From positions 62,001 through 126,000 of the forward strand of contig NZ_JARXWL010000003.1 of the NCBI RefSeq assembly GCF_029893325.1: 64,000 nucleotides of DNA. Reading direction: 5' to 3'. The notes under the pieces were generated by a model. It ran no database searches and was not told where the DNA came from. It worked only from the letters and a program-made list of their open reading frames with translations. The translations under genes were made by a program, and so were the position numbers. This stretch comes from Enterococcus sp. PF1-24 (GTDB lineage Bacteria > Bacillota > Bacilli > Lactobacillales > Enterococcaceae). Positions 27,625 to 36,386 of the stretch are shown piece after piece. The first letter of the stretch is position 1. The number at the start of each line of letters is the position of its first letter.

Positions 27625-28413
27625 ATGAATTATGAATTATTAGAAGAGAATTTTTTCGTGAGAGGTGAGAAAGACGACACGATTACAGTCATGAACAAAG
27701 AAACACATCAAATTTGTTATTTGTCAAAACTAAGTGGAGAGGTTCTTAAAAATCCACATATTAATACATCGGAAAAACTAGTCGATTTCGTAACAACGAA
27801 ATATGATTGTTCAAATCAAACCAATGATGAGATAGTTGAAGATATTGAAGGGATCATTTATCAGTTAGATGCTTTAGGGTTATTAAAAATTAGTACAGCT
27901 AAAAAACAAAGCGATATTTATAATGGGGTTACTGTCGGAGGTGAAGCCCTATATGTGGGTATCGAAAAATTCATTTCCGATAATTGCGGGTTTGATTCAA
28001 ATTATATTCAAGCAGACCTATCTTCCGATTACTTCAACAAAGGTGCTATTCGAGTTAGACAATTTAACAACAAAGAAGTGAACATATTATTATACCAGAA
28101 AGGGAAAATAATTTGTGACTTTGTCGTTGGCTTACCCCCATTTAGTTCTGCTGTATCAGTAATTTCCGTGAATACTATTGTTTTTGATCAACGATTGTCA
28201 AAGAAAGAAATAGAGACTGCAATTACCAAAATTCTAACGTTTATATATAAGGAGCTCGGGAATCAATACAATAAAATTCGATTCAATTCATATGACGATA
28301 GTCATGTATTTGCTACTAGAATTCTTGAGAAATTGGGCTTCAAAAAAGTTGCAACATTTGAAAAAGAGATAGCTAAATCTATAGATTTGAACGTTTACGA
28401 CAAGGAAATCTGA
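27625..28413 (+). CDS. PqqD-like recognition domain fused to a GNAT-like domain
   Basis: A 262-residue protein. Residues 1-92 have the PqqD/RRE outline: ENFFVRGEKDDTITVMNKET, then LSKLSGEVL, and EDIEGIIYQLDALGLL. Such domains bind peptide leaders. The remainder ends in a segment (SHVFATRILEKLGFKKVATFEKE) like the final strand-helix of GNAT acyltransferases, though the acetyl-CoA loop is not obvious. GAGAGGAG precedes the ATG. Its place between the radical SAM and methyltransferase genes suggests it presents the precursor and may acylate it. Both domain calls are by eye. Confidence 0.55.
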   Translation: MNYELLEENFFVRGEKDDTITVMNKETHQICYLSKLSGEVLKNPHINTSEKLVDFVTTKYDCSNQTNDEIVEDIEGIIYQLDALGLLKISTAKKQSDIYNGVTVGGEALYVGIEKFISDNCGFDSNYIQADLSSDYFNKGAIRVRQFNNKEVNILLYQKGKIICDFVVGLPPFSSAVSVISVNTIVFDQRLSKKEIETAITKILTFIYKELGNQYNKIRFNSYDDSHVFATRILEKLGFKKVATFEKEIAKSIDLNVYDKEI

Positions 28414-28435
28414 TTATTAATGGAGGATAGACAAA

Positions 28436-29827
28436 ATGCTAAAATTAAAGAAACAATATTCTTCAACTTTGAGGGAATTATTAGAGAAAATCAACTATTC
28501 ATTAATAGTACAAACGATTCGTGGAAATGGAGCATTTCTAGACCCTTGGTTTGATCTAGACTCGGCTCAAAAGGCCATCGAATCCATTCCATTTGCGAAA
28601 CAAAATATTATGAAGTTATTGTATTTAGGTACACCGATCTCTAAAGAAAGCTTACTAAATGAAATATCTGCGGAAACATTAATGTTACTTATTGAGTGCG
28701 GATTACTTATTGAAAATGAAACTATGATAGAAACAGCTAATATCGTTATTTTAATGTATCAGCAACTATACTTAGTAGTGGAAAAACCAACTAATCATAA
28801 GTACACTAAAAATTCCGATACGGATGTCTATATTGGTTACGATAGTTTTAGATTGGCTGAAAATATTAAGTTTGATAAAGGGGCAGTTGTTTTAGACTTG
28901 TGTAGCGGATCAGGAATTCAAGGATTAATTGCAGGAAAATCAGCTGCAAGAGTAATCTCAGTCGAACTAAACAAAACGGCATTCAACTTCGCATCGTTTA
29001 ATGGTCTACTAAATGATTTAGAAGATACAGTGGAAGTGCGATTAGGGAACTTATACAATCCGGTAAAACAAGACGAAAAATTTGATTATATTTATGTGAA
29101 CCCACCGTTTATTCCTGTAGTTAAAAATATATATTATCCTCTATGTGGTGATGGAGGAGAAGATGGTATGCATATTCTAAAAAAAATTATTGAAGGAATA
29201 CCAAATATTGCAAAAAAAAGTTCAAAAGTACAAATTTTTTGCCAGTGCTTAGGGGATTCAAATAGTATCCTATTCCTTGATTATTTAAAGAACTTCTCGA
29301 AAAATTTAGAATGGAACTGTAACGCCATTGTAACCGATAAGCTCCCACTAAAATATCAAGCGCAACAATTAGCAACTTTCACTGCTTGTGTAAATAAAGA
29401 ATTAGATATAGAAAAATTTATTAAAGATATGAAACAAATATACTTTGATTTAAATGTGGATTATCTATACAGCTTAATTATTGATATCACAGTAGGCGAA
29501 AAAGGATCTTTGAAACTATATAATATTGCAAATTCATGGAATCTGAAAGACATACCAGTATCTAATGAAAATATAGATATTAGAAATTCTAATGATTCTT
29601 ATATTGTTCAAGAGAACTCTGAAATAAAGGGATATTTTGATACAATAGCAAAAGATATTTTTGATTTATTCGATGGAGAAAATTCACTTTCTGATATTTC
29701 TAAACAGCTTCATCCAAAGAATTCCGAGAGATTCACTGAAGCAGCCTTTGAACTCGAAGTAATGATGAATGTTCAGTCCATGGAAAAATTAGGTTTGATA
29801 AACAAAAAAAGTAGAGTGAATCTATGA
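28436..29827 (+). CDS. Peptide methyltransferase of NPPF type with C-terminal PqqD-like region
   Basis: A 463-residue protein. The middle is a class I methyltransferase: motif I VLDLCSGSGIQG (152-163), acidic loop SVELNK and NPPF (222-225). The (D/N)PP(Y/F) tetrapeptide is characteristic of enzymes that methylate planar nitrogens, including amide nitrogens (HemK/PrmC). Residues about 390-460 (GYFDTIAKDIFDLFDGENSL, then EVMMNVQSMEKLGLI) look like a PqqD-type recognition domain. This fits N-methylation of Asn side chains in the precursor core. GGAGG precedes the ATG; the gene overlaps the next by four bases. Confidence 0.7.
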   Translation: MLKLKKQYSSTLRELLEKINYSLIVQTIRGNGAFLDPWFDLDSAQKAIESIPFAKQNIMKLLYLGTPISKESLLNEISAETLMLLIECGLLIENETMIETANIVILMYQQLYLVVEKPTNHKYTKNSDTDVYIGYDSFRLAENIKFDKGAVVLDLCSGSGIQGLIAGKSAARVISVELNKTAFNFASFNGLLNDLEDTVEVRLGNLYNPVKQDEKFDYIYVNPPFIPVVKNIYYPLCGDGGEDGMHILKKIIEGIPNIAKKSSKVQIFCQCLGDSNSILFLDYLKNFSKNLEWNCNAIVTDKLPLKYQAQQLATFTACVNKELDIEKFIKDMKQIYFDLNVDYLYSLIIDITVGEKGSLKLYNIANSWNLKDIPVSNENIDIRNSNDSYIVQENSEIKGYFDTIAKDIFDLFDGENSLSDISKQLHPKNSERFTEAAFELEVMMNVQSMEKLGLINKKSRVNL

Positions 29828-31461
29828 CAATTTTTAAGGATTATGCTAAAAACAATCGAAAGGAATTAGTCTTCATAGTCCTTATCATTGTTTTTGCATC
29901 TATAATTAGTATTCCATTGCCATATACCACAAAGTTTCTGATTGATGATATTTTGTTAGGTGAACAGTATTGGAAAATTAAGTATTTCACTTTTTTTCTA
30001 GTAGGTGTTCTTTTTATTCAAATTGTTATTGGGAGAATGAGTGCATTGGTGAGTTCAAAGTTTATAAAGAAATTCAATATTTCTTTGAGGAAGAAATTGT
30101 ATGTACCACTTATACAAAGTGACCAAGTTTGTCAAACACAAGGTGGAATTCAAACCCTTATTTTAAATGATGTTGACTTACTATCGAATACAATATTGAC
30201 AATTATCAATATTTTTTTCTCAAATATAACTAAGTTAATAGGATTTCTATTTGTCATTATTAATATAAATTTGAAATTAACTCTTGTTACACTATTGTTC
30301 TGTCCTATCTATTTACTTTGGATATCATTCGTTAGTAAAAAGATAAAGAAGCTGAATATTCAATACCAAGTTTCCAAAGAGCATTTACTGTACAAAGTAA
30401 ATACTCTAGCAGATAACAGTTTGGTTGTTAAACTTTATAATCTATTCACTAAAACTGAGAAAGACTATATGGAAAAAGTTGAGAGTAATGCTGAAATCGC
30501 TAAAGATATCACTGTATATTCTAATTTTGTTTCCATAGTTTCAAATGTAATTATTACATCTGCGAATTTTATACCGCTAATTCTGGGTATATCACTAGTT
30601 AGTAAAGGAGAATTAAGCCTAGGTAATTTGATTGCATTTAATTCATACTGTGGGTTGCTCTTCTCACCAATTACTACACTATCTGGATTATTGACTCAAA
30701 ATAAGACGGCTCAGGTTTTTGATGAGAGAATACAAGCAATCTTAAAGGTAGATGAACCACATCAGAAAAATCAAAGAGAACTAAATATCATTGAAGAGCC
30801 ACAAGATAATGACATAATTTGTTTGAAAAAGTTTAATCTATATACTAATGAAAAACAACTAATAGTAGATTCAGAATTATCTTTAAAAAAAGGTGAGGCT
30901 TTGCAGTTACATGGTGATAATGGAGTTGGAAAATCCTTACTTCTCAAATCAATTTCCAATATATATCCAAATCATAGTGGGGCTATATTTTATAATAATT
31001 TGATCATAGTCAATACAACAATACCTGAAATATCTGAGGAAATTCTTTATGTTTCGAATGATCAAGGCTTGGTTTTAGATACATTAAAAGACAACCTTGT
31101 TGGAGAGTTAGAAATTGATGATGACTATGTAATAAGTGTCTTAAAGGATGTACACCTTTTTGATCGTTTTGCACTATTACCCTTGGGATTGAAAACAACC
31201 AAAGAAGAAATATTACAGCAGTTCAGTGCTGGTGAATTACAAAAGTTAAAGATAAGTAGAGCTCTGCTGAAAAAACCTAAAGTATTATTATTAGATGAAA
31301 TGTTTTCAAATATTGAAAAAAACCAGTCGTGTATAATATTCAACAATATTAGAAATAAATATCCCAGTCTATCAATAGTTTTGGTGGAACATCATATCCA
31401 CGAATTCGATATTGATGTGAATTATAAAATTTGTGAAAAAAAAATATCCAAATTAATTTAA
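29824..31461 (+). CDS. ABC exporter for the modified peptide
   Basis: A 545-residue half-transporter with about six membrane segments (1-290) and an ATPase domain. Walker A is GDNGVGKS (364-371), signature FSAGE (467-471), Walker B LLLDE (488-492) and switch His523 (EHHIH). There is no N-terminal C39 peptidase domain, so leader removal must be done by another enzyme. ATGA overlap with the methyltransferase gene. It probably exports the finished peptide. Confidence 0.85.
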   Translation: MTIFKDYAKNNRKELVFIVLIIVFASIISIPLPYTTKFLIDDILLGEQYWKIKYFTFFLVGVLFIQIVIGRMSALVSSKFIKKFNISLRKKLYVPLIQSDQVCQTQGGIQTLILNDVDLLSNTILTIINIFFSNITKLIGFLFVIININLKLTLVTLLFCPIYLLWISFVSKKIKKLNIQYQVSKEHLLYKVNTLADNSLVVKLYNLFTKTEKDYMEKVESNAEIAKDITVYSNFVSIVSNVIITSANFIPLILGISLVSKGELSLGNLIAFNSYCGLLFSPITTLSGLLTQNKTAQVFDERIQAILKVDEPHQKNQRELNIIEEPQDNDIICLKKFNLYTNEKQLIVDSELSLKKGEALQLHGDNGVGKSLLLKSISNIYPNHSGAIFYNNLIIVNTTIPEISEEILYVSNDQGLVLDTLKDNLVGELEIDDDYVISVLKDVHLFDRFALLPLGLKTTKEEILQQFSAGELQKLKISRALLKKPKVLLLDEMFSNIEKNQSCIIFNNIRNKYPSLSIVLVEHHIHEFDIDVNYKICEKKISKLI

Positions 31462-31498
31462 CATAGTTGAATTCAAATTGTTTAGATCAATCAATTGA

Positions 31499-31801
31499 GT
31501 GAATACTAATGAAGAATTAAATCTTATAAACAGCAAATACAATCTATCCTTTTGCATTTACTGTTGTATTCTAATTTATCAAGTATTGAACTACTTGATT
31601 ACAATTCTTAGTGTGATAGCAATTGGTCTGTTGTTTGATACAATGTATGAACTGACAGCCTTTATGATTACAATTTATTGCCTACGTATAGCAGGTGGTG
31701 GAGATCACTTCGAAAAAGTACGATTATATTTTTTATTTTCAATTACACTATCGATAGTTATTTTTCTTTGTATTGATTCAATTTTACCATTTTTTTCATG
31801 A
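31499..31801 (+). CDS. Short AgrB-like membrane protein
   Basis: A 100-residue membrane protein. The order hydrophobic segment, LRIAGGGDH, hydrophobic segment matches the first half of AgrB, the peptidase that processes quorum peptides (LR.yaGGyHa). The catalytic His (His70) is kept. The Cys expected about seven residues later is replaced (EKVRLYF), and the C-terminal half is missing. GTG start with a poor ribosome-binding site. It may be a degenerate AgrB or a reduced, repurposed protein; it is the only protease-like gene in the cluster. Confidence 0.5.
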   Translation: MNTNEELNLINSKYNLSFCIYCCILIYQVLNYLITILSVIAIGLLFDTMYELTAFMITIYCLRIAGGGDHFEKVRLYFLFSITLSIVIFLCIDSILPFFS

Positions 31802-31925
31802 AAAGTGGCTCATTTTCATTTCTAAACTAGCATAAACAATAGTCTATTTAATGAACTATCACAGGTGAAAAATATTATTTCATCTACAAATTGAAAACTT
31901 AGGTAAAATGAAAGGATGGACACAT

Positions 31926-32219
31926 ATGAAAAAAGAGGGTAGGATAAAATTTGCTCTTAAAAGAATGGAGCAAAATCAATATACAATTACTTTTGCAAAA
32001 GGAGTTGACATAGATCTAGTAAATACAGATTCCTTTATTAAAAAGAATATTGATTGGATATTTTTTAACTCAGAAAAAAATAGTGGTGAAATATATATAG
32101 GCAAAGGAATTTCTTTAGAGGAAGTTCAAAATAGATTTGCTATGCTGTTCTCTTTAAGTGACAAAGATATCTCTATTAAAGAAAAAAGCATTGGGTTGAG
32201 CAATTTGTACCCTCTATAA
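31926..32219 (+). CDS. Unknown 97-residue protein at the end of the peptide cluster
   Basis: Starts at 31926, nine bases after AAAGGA (MKKEGRIKFALKRMEQNQYT). A mixed soluble protein with no membrane segment or recognised motif. It is in line with the cluster and could be regulatory, an immunity factor or unrelated. The 32220-32469 stretch after it up to the att copy holds no gene that I can support. Confidence 0.5.
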   Translation: MKKEGRIKFALKRMEQNQYTITFAKGVDIDLVNTDSFIKKNIDWIFFNSEKNSGEIYIGKGISLEEVQNRFAMLFSLSDKDISIKEKSIGLSNLYPL

Positions 32220-32469
32220 TATAAAGGCTTTTGGATTAGAATATTCAAATCTAGCATATGAAATTGTAGTATAAAAAGTGTGTTAGTAATTACTAATATG
32301 TTATTTATATTATGTAGGATACATACTGGTGCTTGAATATTTAGAGAAGATTCGAGAGAACATAAGAATGGGATCTTATGAAATTTAGTGAAGTACTTTG
32401 TTTTGCTGATATGAAACTTTTGTTGTTAAAACAATAGTTTTGAACTCTATGAAGTATGCTATCTATTAA

Positions 32470-32517
32470 CCAGGTCTTAAGAAAGCCCGTAAAGCTTCAC
32501 AATTTTCTAAACGTTAA
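32470..32517. repeat. Attachment site 2 (junction of elements 1 and 2)
   Basis: Second copy of the rpsI 3' end. It differs from copy 1 only near its end (CACAATTTTCTAAACG against CACAGTTTTCAAAACG) and encodes the same residues. It marks the right end of element 1 and the left end of element 2. Confidence 0.9.
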
Positions 32518-32541
32518 TATTCGCTTTATATCAACGATTTG

Positions 32542-32577
32542 GACGTTTCGCAACTTAGTTTGTGAAGCGTCTTTTTT
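32542..32577. terminator. Terminator at the left end of element 2
   Basis: GACGTTTCGCAA (32542-32553) and TTGTGAAGCGTC (32560-32571), 10 of 12 pairing, followed by T6. It overlaps the 3' end of int. It closely resembles the terminator right of att copy 3 (63774-63809), so it mimics the native rpsI terminator. Confidence 0.75.
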
Positions 32578-33835
32578 CATTGTTGACACCATAGTTGACA
32601 CCATTCAGGGCAGTATCCTTTTGAATTAACTTGCGGTAAGCTATTTCTCCAACAGGCATTTTAATGACATTTGGTGTGTTCACATAAGTTTTTGTGATTG
32701 TGGTATCGCTATGGGTTAGGGCTTCTGAAATCTGTTCTAAAGAAGTGCCGGACTGTCTAGCTAAGGTTGCCCCAGTATGTCTTAATTTATGAGGTGTCGC
32801 ATGTGCTAGGTGTTTATGCCTGCGTTCGATAGATTTCATTCGATAGTTCAGGTAGTCGGTATGAAGCGGTTGATTGATATTACCTTTGCGATCAATATAC
32901 GTAAAAATAAGTTGTTCATCGGATTGTTTGATACCAAATTGAGCTAGTTCAGATTGCTGTTGATTTTTCCATTCAAGTAATAACTCTTTCAACTCAATGG
33001 GAATATGAAAAACTGTCGTCTTATTTCCTTTTGTGTTTTTTTCGTTGCCGAACTTATCCAAAGCTTTTGCAATAAATATTTGTGATTTTGAAAAATCAAT
33101 ATGTTTCCATTTCAAGGCATAAGTTTCAGATTTTCGATCAGATAAGAAAAAGGTTGTCTGGAAAAGAATGTAGTCTTGAAAGGATAGAAGCTCATTCTGC
33201 CAATCTTCGTGAACAGTGATGAGCCATTCTCGTAATTGCTCAAATGACAAATATAAATCTTCTTCTTTCCTAGCCTGTTTTAATTGGTTCTTCTTAGTCG
33301 CTTTGATGCGTTTTAAGGACTTTTCAAGCTTATTCCGCTCAATGTATTCTAATTCCTCAGCCCAGTCAAATATCGAGTTTACATAGCTTCTTAATGTTTT
33401 AAAGTTTGCATATTCAGCAGCTTTTTTTGTCATAAGTTGTAAAACTAGGGCTTTATTCTGGTTGAGATAATTAAGCGTATATTTACCAAACATTGGCAGT
33501 ATATGAAGTCTAAATACATCTTTGGTATTACCAACTGTTACCTTCGTTGGAGGATTGGTGTTTGTTGAAGTAAGTCCAGAAGTATAAGCATCAAACCAAA
33601 TATCTTTGTAAAAATTTTTGAATAAGGCTTCACCACCTAGTTCAAAAGCATTTTTATTTTTGTTTTCACGTATTTCTTTAATTTTGGCATAGAAATCAAT
33701 CTGAGCTTCGTTAGCCTCCTTTTTTGTTTTGAAGTTTCTTGAGTAAAGTTTCTCTACTCCCAGTAATTCTTGAATATCTTGAGGGTAGTAAAGTCTTAGT
33801 CGATAAGTATTATTTGTAGTTTTTGAAATTGCCAT
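32555..33835 (-). CDS. int: Tyrosine integrase of element 2 (Tn916 Int family)
   Basis: A 426-residue recombinase homologous to the element 1 integrase across its length. Catalytic residues: Arg234 (SDRKSETYAL), His349 and Arg352 (HKLRHTGA), His375 (LTHSD) and Tyr384 (KTYVNT). Clear sequence divergence from the first integrase shows the two elements are relatives rather than a duplication. It ends beside att copy 2. Confidence 0.95.
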   Translation of the reverse strand: MAISKTTNNTYRLRLYYPQDIQELLGVEKLYSRNFKTKKEANEAQIDFYAKIKEIRENKNKNAFELGGEALFKNFYKDIWFDAYTSGLTSTNTNPPTKVTVGNTKDVFRLHILPMFGKYTLNYLNQNKALVLQLMTKKAAEYANFKTLRSYVNSIFDWAEELEYIERNKLEKSLKRIKATKKNQLKQARKEEDLYLSFEQLREWLITVHEDWQNELLSFQDYILFQTTFFLSDRKSETYALKWKHIDFSKSQIFIAKALDKFGNEKNTKGNKTTVFHIPIELKELLLEWKNQQQSELAQFGIKQSDEQLIFTYIDRKGNINQPLHTDYLNYRMKSIERRHKHLAHATPHKLRHTGATLARQSGTSLEQISEALTHSDTTITKTYVNTPNVIKMPVGEIAYRKLIQKDTALNGVNYGVNNEKRRFTN

Positions 33836-33894
33836 AGTATTTACCTCCGAAAATGTGAGCCGAAACCAAATACTATGACTTGATTATACAAACT

Positions 33895-34176
33895 CTAAGA
33901 TGATTTTTCTAGCTGTTTTATCCATTTATCAATAGTGATCTTATCAAAGCGAGTGGAGCCGTTAATTTTGATAAGGGGTAAACCCTGTTTTATCCACGAA
34001 TCTAGTGTATTGTTGGATATTTGTAGATAGTGACAGGTTTGCTTTTTATTCATGTATCGGTAGTTGAGATTAACTTGTTTTCGTGTGTTCTCAATTTCAA
34101 CCAAAATCATTTGAGTAATTTGTTTTTTTATACTACCTAGCTGTTCATTACTAAGTAGGATTTCTACTTCTTTCAT
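33895..34176 (-). CDS. xis: Excisionase-like protein (element 2)
   Basis: A 93-residue protein with the excisionase HTH (MNKKQTCHYLQISNNTLDSW, then TRFDKITIDKW). It lies upstream of int and parallels the element 1 protein in length and layout. AGGAGG-type site before the ATG. Confidence 0.8.
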   Translation of the reverse strand: MKEVEILLSNEQLGSIKKQITQMILVEIENTRKQVNLNYRYMNKKQTCHYLQISNNTLDSWIKQGLPLIKINGSTRFDKITIDKWIKQLEKSS

Positions 34177-34311
34177 ATCTGGTACCTCCTATATTATTTA
34201 ATGATGTTGACTAGATAGAAATGACTTAGGATAGAACTATTTATTAACTACAATAGGAGAAATATTAAGCAGTAGCTTGTAGATAATATTCTAATCTTTA
34301 AAGAATGTCAT

Positions 34312-35505
34312 TTATTCATTTGTAGTAGTTCCATTAGTCATAAACTGATTGAACTTTCTATAACTAGTGATTGCATTAAGACCATGGTTTTTCTTCAGAT
34401 TAGCTAGTAGTATATTGTCTTTTTGTGTACCTATGACAGAAACATAATCTTGAAGAAAAGAGTCGTATTCTTGCATTTCCATATATAACGGTGTCATATA
34501 TTGGACAAAGGTAATCCTTCGCTGGAGCTGTTGGAAAGCATCGATGCTAGGATGATGTCTGAAGACTACATCGTAAAACTGTTTTGGATTGTATGGTGAT
34601 GTAATGATAAACAAATCTACCATCAAGGCTTTATCGAAGAAACGACTAGGTGCTTTAGGCGTCTCGCCATAGGGATCAAGCATCTTTAATAAATCATCAT
34701 AGGGGAATGTTTTTGGACGTAATTCATCTAGAATGACGGTATGCTCCCCTTCGTAATGCTGAAACCCATCTTTTGAGGAGCCAGAAATAAAGTAATTCTT
34801 TTGTGTAGCGGCGGCATATCTCTTGGCTAGGACAGTTTTCCCAGTTTCTGATTGCCCATAGAGCCAAATCACGGTGATTGGTTTACCGCTGACTTTTCGT
34901 TTTGCGATCCATTCTTTCGCATTTTCGGCTTGTACTTGTTGGTGAACATCTTGAATTTGTCTTTTGGCTTTGGCAAATTGTGAACCTGTCAAGTTGGCGA
35001 TGACTTCCTCTTTCGAGAGTTCACCAGTACCTAAACGATCAAGCAATTCTTTAATGATCACATGATCTTTTCGAGAGTCCTTTTTATTTACATTTTGAGA
35101 GATCTTTTTTAATAATGCAGGGTAATCAAAGTTTGCTTTGACGCATTCTACTGGATAAGGGTATTTTTCTTGTGCTTCAGTTGTCTGATGGACAAGGTAA
35201 GAATAGGCATTGTGGATATTTCCGCGCCATTGTTGAAAAGCAGAACCTTGCGGTTCTTGGATCAATTTTGCCAGTTGGGCTAGACTTCTAGGATTTTTGA
35301 ATTGCAGGACAAGGTGCACATGAGGTGTTACAGGCTCTCCTTGCTCATTCACATCCTTATCATGAAGGATACCAGCGATTTTTACAGGTTGTAGTGTGGA
35401 TACAAACGCTTTAAAGATACTGGCAAGTGTTTTCCGTTTGATCGATCGTGGTAAATGCTGTAATTGTTGTTCATACATCACGTTGATTGCACGTGGTGCG
35501 CCCAT
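34312..35505 (-). CDS. Rolling-circle Rep with HUH and helicase-type P-loop domains
   Basis: A 397-residue initiator, start at 35505 after AAAGGAGATGG. The N-terminal domain resembles pMV158 RepB-type nucleases: HUH motif TPHVHLVLQF (His62/His64) and a Tyr-bearing NIHNAYSYLVHQ (Tyr101/103). The C-terminal domain has Walker A GQSETGKT (217-224) and VILDEL, like superfamily 3 helicases. It nicks the origin and unwinds DNA for replication of the excised element. A large dyad lies upstream at 35725-35775. Confidence 0.85.
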   Translation of the reverse strand: MGAPRAINVMYEQQLQHLPRSIKRKTLASIFKAFVSTLQPVKIAGILHDKDVNEQGEPVTPHVHLVLQFKNPRSLAQLAKLIQEPQGSAFQQWRGNIHNAYSYLVHQTTEAQEKYPYPVECVKANFDYPALLKKISQNVNKKDSRKDHVIIKELLDRLGTGELSKEEVIANLTGSQFAKAKRQIQDVHQQVQAENAKEWIAKRKVSGKPITVIWLYGQSETGKTVLAKRYAAATQKNYFISGSSKDGFQHYEGEHTVILDELRPKTFPYDDLLKMLDPYGETPKAPSRFFDKALMVDLFIITSPYNPKQFYDVVFRHHPSIDAFQQLQRRITFVQYMTPLYMEMQEYDSFLQDYVSVIGTQKDNILLANLKKNHGLNAITSYRKFNQFMTNGTTTNE

Positions 35506-35724
35506 ATTTGACCATCTCCTTTCAGTTGTAATTTTGCTAGCTATTATCACTTGGTTGAGTGAAAAATAACAATCGTCATTTTTGACTAATAAGACTTATT
35601 TTGCTTGGTATATGGTCTTTTTAAAAGATTTTTGACAAGATAGGATGCGGTGGTATAACAAGCCCTACCACCGCAAGGGAATAAGTTTTCGATTAAAAAT
35701 TGACAATGAAAAAGCTAAAATAGC

Positions 35725-35775
35725 GGAATGGAGCTGCTTTTTTGTTTTCGTTCCGAACAAAAGCAGCCCCATTCC
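35725..35775. other. Large dyad upstream of rep, candidate origin of element 2
   Basis: GGAATGGAGCTGCTTTT pairs with AAAAGCAGCCCCATTCC (one internal mismatch) around a 17-base loop. There is no T-run on either side. Position in the 35506-35777 gap upstream of the HUH Rep suits a replication or transfer origin; the rest of that gap shows no gene. Confidence 0.5.
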
Positions 35776-35777
35776 AC

Positions 35778-36386
35778 TTAGTGAGTTTGCTTTGTTCCTC
35801 GTAGCCACAATTGAAATTTTTGTCGCTCAAAAGTTGAGATCAGATAAGTTGGATACAAACTAGCCAAATGTTCTTTGATCTGTTCTTCATGAGCCCTTAA
35901 GATTTTCTGCGATTGTGCCTCTTTTGGGATATTGATAAACAGTTGTAAGTGTTCGTTCCGAATGTCTAACACTGATTTCTTTACTGAACGATTGAACTGC
36001 CTCAGTACCTGATCTTCTAACTTCGTTTGGTCATCATAAGACTGATTTTTTGGAAGTTGTGGCGTTGCTTGTGTTAAAAATCGCCTAAAGCGAAGGGTCC
36101 CAATAATAGATTTTCCCAAATTGGACAAACTATCCTGTTTTATCCGATGAATGACCTCTGGAAGTAGGAAAATGCTCAATAGGGTAGTGACAATCACAAG
36201 CAACAATTGAAGGGGATCTAGTAGGATCTCTAATAATACGAATGAGAAGGAGGCTTCTGCTGTTGTTTTTAGACTATAGAGACAGAGCAGATTTCCAGCG
36301 CCCGAAAGGGCGATCCCCATTAGAAAGAATGCACCTAGTGAGTGGAGAACCGAATAGCATTGAATAAAATATGATTTTTTTATCAT
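35778..36386 (-). CDS. Membrane protein of the element 2 mobilisation module
   Basis: A 202-residue protein. Two hydrophobic stretches (about 12-38 and 50-80) anchor a soluble C-terminal domain of about 110 residues (QVLRQFNRSVKKSVLDIRNE). It overlaps the upstream FtsK-like gene by four bases (ATGA), so the two are translated together. Not recognised; possibly a membrane partner of the ATPase. Confidence 0.6.
   Translation of the reverse strand: MIKKSYFIQCYSVLHSLGAFFLMGIALSGAGNLLCLYSLKTTAEASFSFVLLEILLDPLQLLLVIVTTLLSIFLLPEVIHRIKQDSLSNLGKSIIGTLRFRRFLTQATPQLPKNQSYDDQTKLEDQVLRQFNRSVKKSVLDIRNEHLQLFINIPKEAQSQKILRAHEEQIKEHLASLYPTYLISTFERQKFQLWLRGTKQTH

Larger units (their letters stand above)
19355..32517. 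mobile_element. Integrative mobilizable element 1 (about 13.2 kb) in rpsI
   Basis: Bounded by rpsI 3'-end copies 1 and 2. Layout from the left: terminator, integrase, excisionase, small conserved protein, Rep_trans/MobT-like initiator, origin-like region, regulators, decayed fragments, then SdpR/SdpI-like genes and a peptide-modification cluster. No coupling protein or secretion genes were found, so transfer would need a helper. Confidence 0.85.

Noticed and set aside
31926-32219. Immunity protein of the peptide cluster.
   Set aside because: Nothing in the sequence supports this; the SdpI-like gene is the better immunity candidate.
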